DNA of 64,000 bases from Streblospio benedicti (GCA_019095985.1 CM032669.1:41086922-41150921); one strand, 5' to 3'. Shown: positions 45,380 to 55,162, counted from the first letter of the stretch. Numbers and translations are program-made. Notes: generated from the sequence alone by a model not told the origin.

Positions 45380-45570
45380 TTAGCAGACGGCAGGATGTCA
45401 CCACGTGTTAATGATATGTTGGAGAGGCGCTGGTCCCGCCGTAACAAGCCCATTACACAGTCGCCCGGAGGGAGCAGCACTTTGAAGGTTCCACGCCCAC
45501 AGCAGGGCCGTGAAGGCAGCAAACACCCCGGCCCTGATCAAGGCAGCCCTCCAACACATTGTTTGCTGGC
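45380..45570. promoter_or_regulatory. GC-rich island left of a family P copy
   Basis: GGCGCTGGTCCCGCCG and CAGTCGCCCGGAGGG. The MITE begins at 45574. Confidence 0.35.
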
Positions 45571-45573
45571 TGC

Positions 45574-45741
45574 AGTGAAACCTCCCTGTTCACATCAACC
45601 ATGGGATTGTCCTCAATAGAGAGGTGGTCTCTGTATGAGGGCTCACGGTGATCTCTTTTTGAAGGCTAGGCACCGCGAGAAATGGTCTTGTTATAGAGGT
45701 GGGCTGTTAATAGAGGAGTTTCTACTGGAGGTTCTACTGTA
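45574..45741 (+). mobile_element. Family P MITE, full length
   Basis: Starts CAGTGAAACCTCC and ends GGAGGTTCTACTGTA. It abuts the CpG-rich block at 45380-45570. Confidence 0.85.
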
Positions 45742-45951
45742 TATCCGATTGGAGGCTCTACTTTAGGCACATCAACACCTCCAGCACCAGCAGGAGTGTC
45801 ACTTCGGATGCTTCTTCCGCTTCCTTAAGCACCTGGGTGGTGTTTCATTAGGCACTTTTCCCTAACAAGGTGTCAGGTACTGGCAATATAACAGGAGTCT
45901 GGACGTTTTAGCATATGGATGTTAGAAGTATGTGTAATATAAAGAATACAC

Positions 45952-45986
45952 CATAACCTCCAATGAAGACCACCTCTTGGAACACA
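45952..45986 (-). mobile_element. Family P MITE, short left end
   Basis: ATAACCTCCAATGAAGACC then ACCTCTTGG, about 35 bases of the family's left end. Confidence 0.45.
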
Positions 45987-46094
45987 GATAAAAGGTTTCT
46001 CTGTCTAATAAAGAAATAAATTGAATGTATTTCCAGGTCATTTTCTGTGGCATATCTTTCATTTTATAATTAAGGTCCTCGCAAACATACATGT

Positions 46095-46252
46095 TCCCAA
46101 CTCTATTAAGAGACCATCTCTACAAGATAGATTTTTATGGTCCCAAGCCCTCATAAAGAGACCACCGCTAACCTACACAATAAAACAACCTGTCTGTTGA
46201 GACCCTTGAGTCCAGCTCATGGGTGTTCTGTATAGAAAGGTTATATTGTATG
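46095..46252 (-). mobile_element. Family P MITE
   Basis: CTCTATTAAGAGACCATCTC, TTATGGTCCCAAGCCC, CATAAAGAGACCACC and the decayed end AAAGGTTATATTGTA. Confidence 0.75.
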
Positions 46253-46254
46253 TG

Positions 46255-47615
46255 TGAGACAAGGAATAAATAGTGTATATGGTGAAGTGACTTTTGACAT
46301 ATTGATGATGAAATGTAGCTTCTAAGATCTTCTAAGGCATTAATCACCACATACAACTGGTATCAAGAGGTCTTTGTTGTGTAATGGACTATTTAAGGTA
46401 CTATTCAGCACGAAGCAGAACTAAAGTAGGACCCATTTCTTATAGATTTGACTACAAGGGGATAAGTGTTAATCAAACTGCTGTTGACACTAATTTTATA
46501 GAGGAAATGCCACTCCATCTGTGATTACTTCACACTTGGAAGGCCTTAAACACCCTCTAACAATATGGTAACGTGGGTCTTAAGGGTGTAGGAGTGGTCA
46601 CACATTTACTTATTACCAGTAGCAGGGGGACCTCATACAAATACAAGAGATTCACAAGCCTTAAGATCAATATCACATTAAGGGTAGAATGAATGACATG
46701 TGGAATTAAAGCTTAGATGACTGTCATATTGATAGACTATTGCAAGTATTGACACTATAGGGATGTAATTAAACCCACTTAGAATTCAGTAGTGTGCAAT
46801 CGGGTTGACATTAAGCTAATGCTGAAACTTCCTCAGAATAGTTCAAATCAACTGTTTATCCTGGGTGGTAAAATCTCAAATGCAAACGACAATAGCGGTT
46901 ACCAGAAGGCACTCTTTAAAATGGATAAACAGCAATAAGAAGGGAAAATCAGATAACTTAATTATATTGCTGTGGACAATTGCTTGTTAGAGATCAAAGC
47001 AGGCTATTTTTCATACTACTCAATTAATGTCGAGTTTCTGAGAAGTACATTCAAGTTATCAAGATTGTGGTGTGATGTTCATTAGGAAAAGAGATTTATG
47101 AGGGTTGGCCACAGATTCTATCAGCTTATTTGGACAGTATCATTAGAATTATGTGGTTGTGTGCTAAAAGTCTTGCAACCATCTTCAATTCATCTTAGGT
47201 CTGCTACGCTGGCAACCACTTGTTTCTTTGGGATAACAAGACTAATACATCTTTGTAAAAATCTTGTGGTTTAGCTGTAAAGTGGATAATAGGTTTTATG
47301 AAGTTGTTCAGATGAATTAGGGCCTCAGCTTGGGTGGTATAACTTCAGCTTGCGATTGGGAACACGTGGGTCAATGGTTGGCAACTGGGGAAATAGCTTC
47401 AGCACATGGGTTGGAGAACATAAAGGTGTTTATGCTCCTTTTGAATGCAAAAAGCCACATTCGTTCTAAACAGAGTTGCTACCATCTACACTGCATCACA
47501 TCATGTAAAAAATCAACATGGATGTGTGTAAAATCGTAAATATATGCATTTAAATATATGAATTCATTAAAAGTATAGCGTTTAAACAGATAAAAAGAAA
47601 ATTCCATGAAATCCC
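46255..47615. other. AT-rich desert
   Basis: No element, island or credible ORF seen. Confidence 0.55.
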
Positions 47616-47619
47616 CTTC

Positions 47620-48060
47620 TAAACTCACTGAACCTCCGCTGGGAAATCGCCGATGTCTGCCATATGGACAAAAACAAGGTTTTAAGTGAAGCTGCAAGTC
47701 TCATGTTTGTGGAGCCATAAATCCGTGATAAAATCAACAGAGCGCCGAGGCCACAGAGGGGATAAACCACCCCACGTCGATGCCAAAGCCGCTTACAACC
47801 AACTGTGGTGGTAGCAGCAGCAGTAGCGCGATCTGGAGAAGCTAAAGAGATAAAAAGACAGGCTCATATTTCATAAAGCCACTAACAAGAACAAATTGAT
47901 CCCCAGGAATCCCCGAAGATCTGGGCATGAATATGTGGCAGGGTGCGTCCGCATGGCCGTGGCTGCAGCCGGCGTGGTGATAAATGAGGGGCGAATCCTT
48001 TTGTCTCCCTCGCCGCCGCCGCCGACCATGAGTCATAATTTGTCTGCTGTCAAAGTCTGA
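47620..48060. promoter_or_regulatory. GC-rich island with CCATAAA and GATAAA words
   Basis: GGAGCCATAAATCCGTG, GGCGTGGTGATAAATGAGG and CGCCGCCGCCGACCATGAG. The triplet block at 48105 follows. Confidence 0.4.
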
Positions 48061-48103
48061 TCCACTTTAAAGCCACCAACTGCGCCTCTGTGTCTCCTCA
48101 AGC

Positions 48104-48104
<1 letters not shown>

Positions 48105-48158
<54 letters not shown>
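48105..48158 (+). repeat. (CAG)18 microsatellite
   Basis: An uninterrupted CAG run of 18 units. The polyglutamine frame it makes (48090-48374) is not supported as a gene. Confidence 0.95.
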
Positions 48159-48160
<2 letters not shown>

Positions 48161-48162
48161 AA

Positions 48163-48330
48163 TGTATTGTTGTTGTTGTTTCTGCTGCTGCTGCTGTTGT
48201 TGTTGTTTCTGCTGCTGTTGTTGTTGTTTCTTCTTCTTCTGCTGCTGCTGCTTCTGCTGCTGCTGCTGCTACAGTTTTGCTGCTACCATCGTCATTGTTG
48301 CTGCTGCTGTTGTTGATGATAGTGATGCTG
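48163..48330 (+). repeat. TGT/CTG/TTC triplet-rich block facing the CAG run
   Basis: TTG, CTG and TTC triplets fill about 165 bp right after the CAG run. The CTG stretches are complementary to the CAG run, so the pair can fold into a long hairpin. Confidence 0.9.
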
Positions 48331-48930
48331 CCAATCGGCGCACAGATCCACATTCACTTTGGCGCCGTCATTGATTCCGGGGGGTTGATTAATCTGCGCG
48401 GGTTTCAAGGCTACATCTATCTTGCCAGCCGAGTGAGGCCGTGGTCTGACGATCACGATCATTAAAGTCAATGGTTTTAGGGCTCTTTGTCTCGTCAGAG
48501 ACTTGTTTTGACTCAAAGACATGTTTCCCCCACAAATTTCTCATTTCCTAACATACTATATCTATATGCAACGAATCGCCCCCTCGTGGATTTGTATTCA
48601 AACATCTCTGACAGCGGCTTTAAGGATGGAGGAATGAGGGTTATAACTGTATAAGTACTGCTGCCGCCGCCGCCGCCGCCGCCGCTTTCTGAGCCAGAAT
48701 CATATAACAATCGTGACTGTGAGACTGGTGCTTTACGGGTGTATGATGAGTGCTGTAGCTGCTGCCACGTGAAATGTAACATCTGTCATCATCGCTCATC
48801 AGATCGCTCCGTCGCGGGGTCGCCCCGCCCGCACTTCCGACGGCGGCGGCACGGAACGTACTTCATGTTCGGCGGCGGGTCGATACCAACACAGCGCGAC
48901 CACTAGCTGAGACACCCCCCCCCCCCCAGT
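48330..48930. promoter_or_regulatory. Two CpG-rich blocks with a CCG tract and a poly-C tract
   Basis: CCAATCGGCGCACAG, GGCGCCGTCATTG, the CCG tract at 48660, CGCTCCGTCGCGGGGTCGC and about 14 C at 48917. Short family P ends follow the poly-C tract. Confidence 0.4.
48660..48686 (+). repeat. (CCG)n tract
   Basis: About eight CCG units inside a CpG-rich island. Confidence 0.9.
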
Positions 48931-48935
48931 CAAAA

Positions 48936-48995
48936 CCAATATAGTAGAACCTCTGAGACCACCCCTGTGCTTGAAACCAATATAGTAGAACCTCA
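48936..48995. mobile_element. Two short family P termini in tandem
   Basis: AACCAATATAGTAGAACCTC occurs twice (from about 48935 and 48976), separated by GAGACCACCCCTG. It looks like a collapsed element or a tandem duplication of one end, directly after the C-rich tract at 48917. Confidence 0.6.
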
Positions 48996-49189
48996 TCTCT
49001 TCAGTCTAAACATAGACTACTATCATTTGCCAGCTTTCCTCTATAGCCCAAGTTTACCAAGATGGGTGTCTGATTCGCCTAAAAGCAATGAGCAGCAGCA
49101 CCTTCATTGTACCTGGTGCCATAATTAAACTCATATCCCCTAGCTTCCTTCAATCATAACAGATTTCCCAAAAAAAGAGCAACACGAGC

Positions 49190-49420
49190 CACTTCCATCT
49201 ATCACCAGGGCAGCCGGGAGGCCGACCAGGGCGCCCCCCGGACACCCGGAGGCATCATTAATGCCAGCACCGACCCGGTCACCACCGACACCCTGCTACA
49301 CTGTCTGTTACTTTCAGTGATCTAGTGCACAGGGAATTGGACTCTAGATCAGAAGTTGGTGGAACTCTTGGCCAGAAGTCCCATGCCGTCCCGGTGGGGC
49401 TGGTGGCGGGCGTTGGGCAA
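49190..49420. promoter_or_regulatory. GC-rich island
   Basis: GGCAGCCGGGAGGCCGACC, GCCCCCCGGACACCCGG and GGTGGCGGGCGTTGG. It overlaps a SINE piece. Confidence 0.3.
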
Positions 49421-49450
49421 ACTCATGCATAAACGCTACACACTGCTCCC
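49318..49450 (+). repeat. SINE head and middle
   Basis: GGAATTGGACTCTAGATCAG resembles the tRNA-like head. GGCGTTGGGCAAACTCATG matches the 31676 copy. It overlaps a CpG-rich island edge. Confidence 0.55.
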
Positions 49451-49469
49451 TGCTGAAAATTTACCCTGA

Positions 49470-49862
49470 GCCGAACCTCTGTGCTAAGATTATCCATGGC
49501 GTCATGTGGTCTTAGTAGAAAGGTGGTCTCTTCATGGAGGTTGACGGGGATTTCTTTAAATGGAAGTCCTGAACTGCCGAAAATGATCTTGTTTTATACC
49601 TAATCTTCTCTCTCAGCAAGGTCCTACCACTATAATATTGACGTAACTGAAGGCAGGTTTTACAATCTTAAACTTCCATTTTACTACATCGAATGCCCCT
49701 GACGGGACTCAATGTCTCCAGCTATGGCAGTGGTAGGAACTTGCTTGCTATAGACCACAGAGAGAGATGATTAGAACTGACTTCACAGAAAAAAAACACA
49801 TTAGGTCTTATTTTAGACGTGGTCTCAATAGAGAGGTGGTTTTAATGTGAATGTTTTACAAT
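49470..49862 (+). mobile_element. Family P MITE split by about 190 bp of other DNA
   Basis: The left part (GCCGAACCTCTG to AAATGATCTTGTTTTATAC, ending near 49600) and the right part (GGTCTTATTTTAGACG to GTTTTACAATA, from 49804) complete one another. The middle is not family P and is probably a later insertion. Confidence 0.6.
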
Positions 49863-50039
49863 AGCCTACTATCATGTGTGTCAAAGATTGCCAGTGCCAA
49901 ATGGCTCGTCATAAATCCATCCATGCCCCGTTTTGACACTGGCCAGCCGTGTCTGGATCTGAGCACACGTGGACCCGAGGCACGTCTGTTACCACGGCCT
50001 CCTGTGCTCAAACCTCCCACAGGACTGAACAATACTGGC

Positions 50040-50690
50040 TTTGCTATGACCGACACACCAAAGATGGTGTTGGTTCCTGCTGTGCAATATGAACCAATCT
50101 AATGGATGATATACAATTCTAATACTTTCACTCAATTATGATCTATGGCAAGCACGTGTATAATATAATGGTAGAAACGTGCTATCTATAGAGAATTGAT
50201 AGAAAAGTGTAGTCTAGGGTGTGCTGGGCCCTGCACACTACTGAGAGACGATACAATTTGTATACACCTTAAAGCAAGCAATACAACTAAATGGATCCGA
50301 AGTTTCACAGCACACCACTTCAAATGTATGAGCTGAAAATGATCAACACTGGATCACGTCTGCAATAGATCCCTTTCATTCTACTCTAAAACTCCCAAAT
50401 GGCCTCACAATTTTGGCATTGTTCTGACTGACAGGTCTATAAAAAGACGCGTAGTGAGTTAGAGTGTCTTCATGTTTGACTCCTGCTGTGTCATTCACAT
50501 AAAAATCTCATTTACACTGTGCGTATACACTGTTATAATATAGTTTCGATAACTTGTGTATTGGACAATAAGCGCAAAATAAATGAGAATGGTAGTGAGT
50601 TAATGTCTTCGTATTTGGATCCTGCTATGCTATATATGGAATGAACAAGTTACTGGTATTCATTTTCGACATTATGTACCATTGAATTTA
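50040..50690 (+). repeat. Degenerate duplications around TCCTGCTGTG
   Basis: GTAGTGAGTTAGAGTGTCTTC and GACTCCTGCTGTGTC (50451) recur as GTAGTGAGTTAATGTCTTC and GATCCTGCTATGC (50594). A weaker copy lies at 50060 (GTTGGTTCCTGCTGTGC). Confidence 0.65.
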
Positions 50691-50719
50691 GCTCTTTTCC
50701 TCAAATTATTTAAACGGTG

Positions 50720-50785
50720 AACAACAACAATAACAACAGCAACAATAATGACTGCGACTATAACAGCAACAGCAACAGCACTAAG
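50720..50785 (+). repeat. AAC/AAT triplet-rich block
   Basis: AACAACAACAATAACAACAG followed by more AAC and CAACAG units. Confidence 0.85.
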
Positions 50786-50929
50786 ATGTATCTGCACAAT
50801 TGGTATATTTTGGTATTAACTCTTTCACTGCATGAGTCATTCCCACCCGCAGAGCCAGCTCAAAAAGTGATCACCAAACACAAAAACACGCCAAGCTTCC
50901 AAACTTAATCCTGAAACACCATCAGCAGA

Positions 50930-51050
50930 CCAGGTTCACCCGCCACAGTCAGAGGGCGTGCCCGGGCCGGCGCCGCGACCCTCGTCTGTCAGCCCGGGAT
51001 GGATGAGGCCGACGAGGGGACGGTGTCCTCTCACGGCGGGGTGGTGGTCA
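50930..51050. promoter_or_regulatory. CpG-rich island left of nested MITEs
   Basis: GTGCCCGGGCCGGCGCCGCG and GAGGCCGACGAGGGGACGG. Confidence 0.35.
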
Positions 51051-51119
51051 GCAGAACACTTCTCTATAAGGACCACCTCTAAGAAGACTATCAAGTTCTC
51101 AAACCTTTATATATATATA
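51050..51119 (-). mobile_element. Family P MITE, left part, cut by a family G element
   Basis: CAGAACACTTCTCTATAAGG, CCACCTCTAAGAAGAC and GTTCTCAAACC. Sequence changes to family G at 51120. Confidence 0.6.
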
Positions 51120-51266
51120 GGCAGATCCAGGGGCGGGAGCGGGGTACGCCCCCACTCCCTTTTCCCACCAAAATACTTTATTTTCGTAGGGGTTTTGATG
51201 AAGTCCTTAAGTGCGCACCCCCCTTTTCTTAAGTGCCCCCCCCCCTTCAAAAAACCTGGATCTGCC
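51120..51266. mobile_element. Family G MITE inserted in a family P copy
   Basis: GGCAGATCCAGGGGCGGG at the left and AAAAAACCTGGATCTGCC at the right, with long C and G tracts inside. Flanks are TATATATA and TATAGATA. Family P sequence stops at its left edge. Confidence 0.85.
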
Positions 51267-51329
51267 TATAGATAACACTTTGAACGGTTGAGCCTGTGTA
51301 ATGTGACCATCGTGAACAGCAAAAACAGC

Positions 51330-51560
51330 TCCAAACTTGTTCCACTCGTCACGACCAGCCCGCTATAAATCACGATTTCCGTGTCGTTCCATAAACTGTC
51401 ATGGCGTCGTCGTCTGCTGTCGGCAGACGGTCGCTGTTTGTTCACACCCGCCTCCCGGTGGGCGAACCGTGCAGTTTATGGGGTGACGCGAGAATCAAAG
51501 GTGTGCACTAAACCTCCCGCAATGTGGGCACAAACCTCCTAAACGCGCCAAACCAGGCAA
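51330..51560. promoter_or_regulatory. CpG-rich island with TTTATGG / CCATAAA words
   Basis: CGCTATAAATCACG, GTTCCATAAACTGTCATGGCG, GCAGTTTATGGGGTGACGC and AAACGCGCC. Confidence 0.4.
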
Positions 51561-51667
51561 ATTACCCTCTAAGTGTCTGTTTGGGATGTGGAATTAAAGA
51601 CTTTGAGATGTCTTAAATTTGCTCTGCCCTTGTGGTTATAGTAGAATATACAGCACTGAAGCGCATT

Positions 51668-51826
51668 GGCAGATCCAGGGTTTTTTAGGGAAAGGTTGGA
51701 TGGTACCCCCAAGATGTCATGGGTTTTGTATGCGCGAAGGCTTATGGAGATGAAGAAAGCACACACGTGAAAATGAAACTTTTGGGGTTTAAAAAGTGGG
51801 GCGTGTGCCCCCCACTGGATTTGTCT
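51668..51826. mobile_element. Family G MITE inserted near the left end of a family P copy
   Basis: GGCAGATCCAGGGTTTTTTAG at the left, and GTGCCCCCCACTGG then ATTTGTCT at the right. Family P modules begin 10 bp after its right edge. Confidence 0.8.
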
Positions 51827-51835
51827 GTGGAAGGG

Positions 51836-51986
51836 AACTGGCCTCAAGTGGTCTCAGTAGAGAGGTGGTTTCTTTTGTGGCGGTTCAATGTGGTCTGTTA
51901 TCAAACAGGCTTGGGACTATGAAAAATTGTCGTATTATAGTGGTAGTCCCAATAGAGAGGTGGTCTAAATTGGAGATTCTACTGCA
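51836..51986 (+). mobile_element. Family P MITE, right part, next to a family G element
   Basis: CTGGCCTCAAGTGGTCTCAG to GGAGATTCTACTGCA. A possible left end (ATAGTAGAATATAC, near 51640) lies on the other side of the family G copy at 51668-51826, so G seems to have landed within P. Confidence 0.75.
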
Positions 51987-51989
51987 CTT

Positions 51990-52495
51990 TGGGCTTGTTC
52001 CAAGGACACAGGTGTTGATGTTGATTTGTTGAGCTTTTACATGATGTTCATAAGTTTTATTGATGGCAAAGTCACATTAAAACCTTGACCACAAAGAGCA
52101 GTAAATAGATCATTATCACATGTGTCAGAAAGTGGAACAAATTTATCGATAATTTCAAACTTAAATGTCAATGAAATTGATTTTCAATTCATTACAAAGT
52201 GTTACCCTTGTGTACAAACTCTATCGTACCAAATAGGCCAACAAAAAGCTGATTTACTCCATTCCGTAATGAAAACAAACCCGACCTTCCCCCCATAACT
52301 GTATTCAATCTACCAGATTTTCATCAGTTACCTCATTTGATTCAAAATGAAACATTAGATGTATAAAACTGCACAAAAGTTATTATTTAGAATAATGAGA
52401 AAATTCCTAAAATTGTTTATTTCAGGGAGCACTTTAAAAAAAGTATATATTTAGTAACATGTGTCGTACATTCTGTAGTTATGCACTGTATGTAG
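51990..52495. other. AT-rich stretch, nothing recognised
   Basis: Unique AT-rich DNA between two family P copies. Confidence 0.55.
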
Positions 52496-52499
52496 CAAT

Positions 52500-52648
52500 A
52501 AGAGATATTAAGACTACCTCTATATTGAAACTACCCCTATAATAAGACCATTTCTTGTGGTCCCAAACCTCCATAAAGAGACCACCTCTTAATTGAAAAC
52601 ACTTGATGCTATCCCCCAAATAGTCTTAATAGAAAGGCTCCACTATAT
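52500..52648 (-). mobile_element. Family P MITE
   Basis: AAGACTACCTCTATATTG, AATAAGACCATTTCTTGTGG and the right end GAAAGGCTCCACTATA. It lies some 200 bp left of the promoter-like island at 52850. Confidence 0.8.
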
Positions 52649-52849
52649 ATTTACCCGGGTCCCTTTGCATTCACAAATCACTCACGCGCACTTTCACCCA
52701 GCACTAAAACACACCAACCAGCCTCATAAATTTCCACCGCCCACCAAAACTCATCATCAGTATTACACGTAGAGATCACGCGGAGTAATACCATCAATCC
52801 CCCAAATAAAATAGATCGGCCCATTCGCACGTTTCACGTTTTGAGTTAT

Positions 52850-52990
52850 GTGGACATTAGAGGGGCGACGCCATGACAGATGAGCACGTGGTCCCCTCGT
52901 GACGTCATCAGTATCCATCATGGCGGGTGCCAATATGGCGGACCCCGGCTAGGTGGTAGGTAGGAGCTGGCAGTGGCTGGCTAGGCCTTA
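52850..52990 (+). promoter_or_regulatory. CpG island with E-box, CRE and two YY1-like sites: possible promoter
   Basis: In about 60 bases this holds CACGTG (52885-52890), the full CRE palindrome TGACGTCA (52900-52907) and two ATGGCGG words (52920, 52935). In animals, CRE and YY1-type ATGGCGG sites are typical of TATA-less CpG promoters. An ATG at 52920 opens a short frame (MAGANMADPG, then stop), with donor-like AG|GTAGG downstream. It could be a first exon or 5' UTR of a gene such as the 54622 ORF. That link is inference. Confidence 0.4.
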
Positions 52991-53203
52991 ATCTAGGCTA
53001 AAAGCATGGAGAGGGGATGAGGATTTGGTGATATGAAATTAAAAATATCATGTAAAATAACTCCTTTAAATTGCAGAAATGCCTCACAAATATGAACACT
53101 AGTTAAATAGTATTATCCATCGGGAGCTGACTGTATGAAACACATTGAAATACATGTAGGGCCTATATCTAAAGTAATTATAGCATTACCTACACTTGTC
53201 CTA

Positions 53204-53375
53204 CAGTAGAACCTCTATATTACGAGCATCCAGAGAACTGACCTCAAGTGGTCTCAATAGAGAGGTGGTCACTTTATGTAGGTGTGTGCTGGTGTCGTTT
53301 ATGAAAGTTTGAGACAGTAAGAAAATGTCATACAGCAAGAGACAGAGGTGGCATCAAATTGAAGGCTCTACTGTA
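53204..53375 (+). mobile_element. Family P MITE, full length
   Basis: Starts ACAGTAGAACCTC and ends TGAAGGCTCTACTGTA, with all usual modules. Confidence 0.85.
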
Positions 53376-53693
53376 TAGAAATGATTACGTAATACCGGGA
53401 ACGCTAATACCTATGGTCAACGTATACCTATATCTATGGGATCTAGGTAACAAACGGACGCAATTCCGGACCCCGTGTATGGACTGTTGATGCACTTCCC
53501 TGCTGCACCCCCTCCCCCAACCCTCCCGGCCTGTCACGCCCTCGCGTGAGTTATGCCCTTTTGGCACTACCCCTCAACACATTTGTCACGTGACATGGTG
53601 GCCATGCATCATTTTCCACATACTGGTTCTGCTGTCGTCTGCCACTGGTGGTGGTATGCACACTAGAAGGTGGATCTATTATTATTGTTCACT

Positions 53694-53809
53694 GGCAGAT
53701 CCAGATTTTTGGAGAACTTTGGGGCATTTGAGGGATCTCATGGTTGGGTCATTTACATCACTCTGGTGACCGTGGAGAGCGAAGGTAGTTTTTTTTAGTG
53801 GATTTGTCT
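53694..53809. mobile_element. Family G MITE, worn
   Basis: GGCAGATCCAGATTTTTGG at the left; the right end resembles the one at 51826 (GTGGATTTGTCTT). Confidence 0.6.
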
Positions 53810-53883
53810 TCTTTAAGGTATAAACAAAAGAATTAGCCCCAATGTCCCTCACGAAAGTGCGGGCTAAATGTGTGGGAGCCGCA

Positions 53884-54260
53884 AATCCAAATGGCTGCAT
53901 TGGAAAATAATCAAAAATCATCATTTGAATGGTTTGGCCTACAATTTTGTGTAGCACATCAATATCAACATTTTTTGGGTCAAGAAATTTAAATCTGATG
54001 TTATTTTATAGATTTGACATATTTTTACATTCAAATCCAGGATGGCCGCCGTCGGAGATTTTAATGATCATCTTTTGAATGGTTTGGCATACAATTTTGT
54101 GTGGCACATCAATTTCACAATTTTGCGGTCAGGGAATTCACATCTAATGTTATTTTATAGATTTGACCCATTGACCTTCTAATCCAGGATGAGATGCATG
54201 GGGGCTCAAGATGACCGCCTAAAACCATTATTCAGGATTTTGTGTGGTTTGGTGTCATCT
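53884..54260 (+). repeat. Tandem array, about 2.5 units of 147-150 bp
   Basis: AATCCAAATGGCTGC (53884), AATCCAGGATGGCCGCC (54034) and AATCCAGGATGAG (54181) start units. Inside are TTTGAATGGTTTGGC and TACAATTTTGTGTRGCACATC, then GATGTTATTTTATAGATTTGAC. It ends about 360 bp before the 54622 ORF. Confidence 0.9.
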
Positions 54261-54621
54261 TATCTTAAGAAATATTACACACGTTTAAGAATTAATAATT
54301 AATTTACTAAGAATTGATAATTGATTATACAAAAACATACATAATGTTGTCATATGATATTATGTTAGTTTAATTTTTATAATACTGATAGATTTCAATC
54401 AATTCCGCTCCTTCCCCCACATAAATAATGACAGCTCCCTTATATGAGAACACAGAGCGACTAACGTAAAACACCGTGCGCATGACGTATGCTTTAAAAC
54501 GTACATCCTGCAAATATTGAAGTGGACCAGCCGCATTTCTCGGAAAGCGAACATTAAATCAGATTCGTCATATAAACAAACTGGAAACTATTTTTCATTT
54601 GTCATATTATATTGAAACATA

Positions 54622-55101
54622 ATGCGATTTAAAGACTTGTGGTCGTCCAATAAGACTGAAGCAAAAGCAACGCATACAAAGCTTGCAGATTTAATACAGA
54701 CTTATGCCTTCCTAGCCAACATATGCTTATTTTTGATATATATATTGTTATGGGCGTTGAATAGATTTGGCAAGCCTGGTGGTAGGAGACCATGCTGCGG
54801 AACGGTTTCTAGAGGAACTGGAACTGACACGGAAAGCACGAGGTACCAGACATTGGCAGAACATGCATCTACACGTGGAAGAAATAGCCGTGAAACGGGT
54901 GATGCGCTGACACCTACCGAACACAGAACCATTGTGACAAGAAAAGGCTCCAGAGCTCGTGGAAGATCCAAGGGCAGACCAAAAGGAGGCCAGAACAAAG
55001 GTCACAAAAGTGCACCAAAAGATCCATCGGCACATGTTTACGAAGTAGCATATATAGAAGACAACCAACGTTCGAAGACAAGAGGTCGCCGTAGAAAGTA
55101 A
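54622..55101 (+). CDS. Candidate single-exon gene: 159-residue basic membrane protein, unknown family
   Basis: I do not recognise a family. The ATG has A at -3 and an in-frame TGA only nine bases upstream (54613-54615), so the frame starts here. It ends at TAA and is followed by AATAAA at 55163 and 55219. Residues 1-26 are polar. Residues 27-46 (TYAFLANICLFLIYILLWAL) form one hydrophobic segment fit for a membrane anchor. A CC pair at 58-59 lies just after it. The rest is Thr/Ser/Arg/Gly-rich and strongly basic, with an AT-hook-like KGRPKGG at 117-123 and a terminal RGRRRK. By the positive-inside rule the tail would be cytosolic. No low-complexity DNA makes this frame, unlike most other ORFs here. 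A promoter-like CpG island lies 1.6 kb upstream. It could be an orphan gene, an old retrocopy or chance; the antisense strand is also open over much of it. Confidence 0.42.
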   Translation: MRFKDLWSSNKTEAKATHTKLADLIQTYAFLANICLFLIYILLWALNRFGKPGGRRPCCGTVSRGTGTDTESTRYQTLAEHASTRGRNSRETGDALTPTEHRTIVTRKGSRARGRSKGRPKGGQNKGHKSAPKDPSAHVYEVAYIEDNQRSKTRGRRRK

Positions 55102-55162
55102 TAAAGGGGTCTGTTTTGAATGAACATTATGTAAAATTGACACATTGTATATATTTTACGTC

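Noticed and set aside
48033-48374. Polyglutamine, polyleucine and Cys-rich frames on both strands
   Set aside because: All derive from the CAG/CTG/TTG triplet block. No flanking coding motif or splice structure is convincing.
54748-55143. 131-codon frame antisense to the candidate gene
   Set aside because: Mirror frame of the 54622 ORF. The sense strand has the better start context, upstream stop and poly(A) signals.
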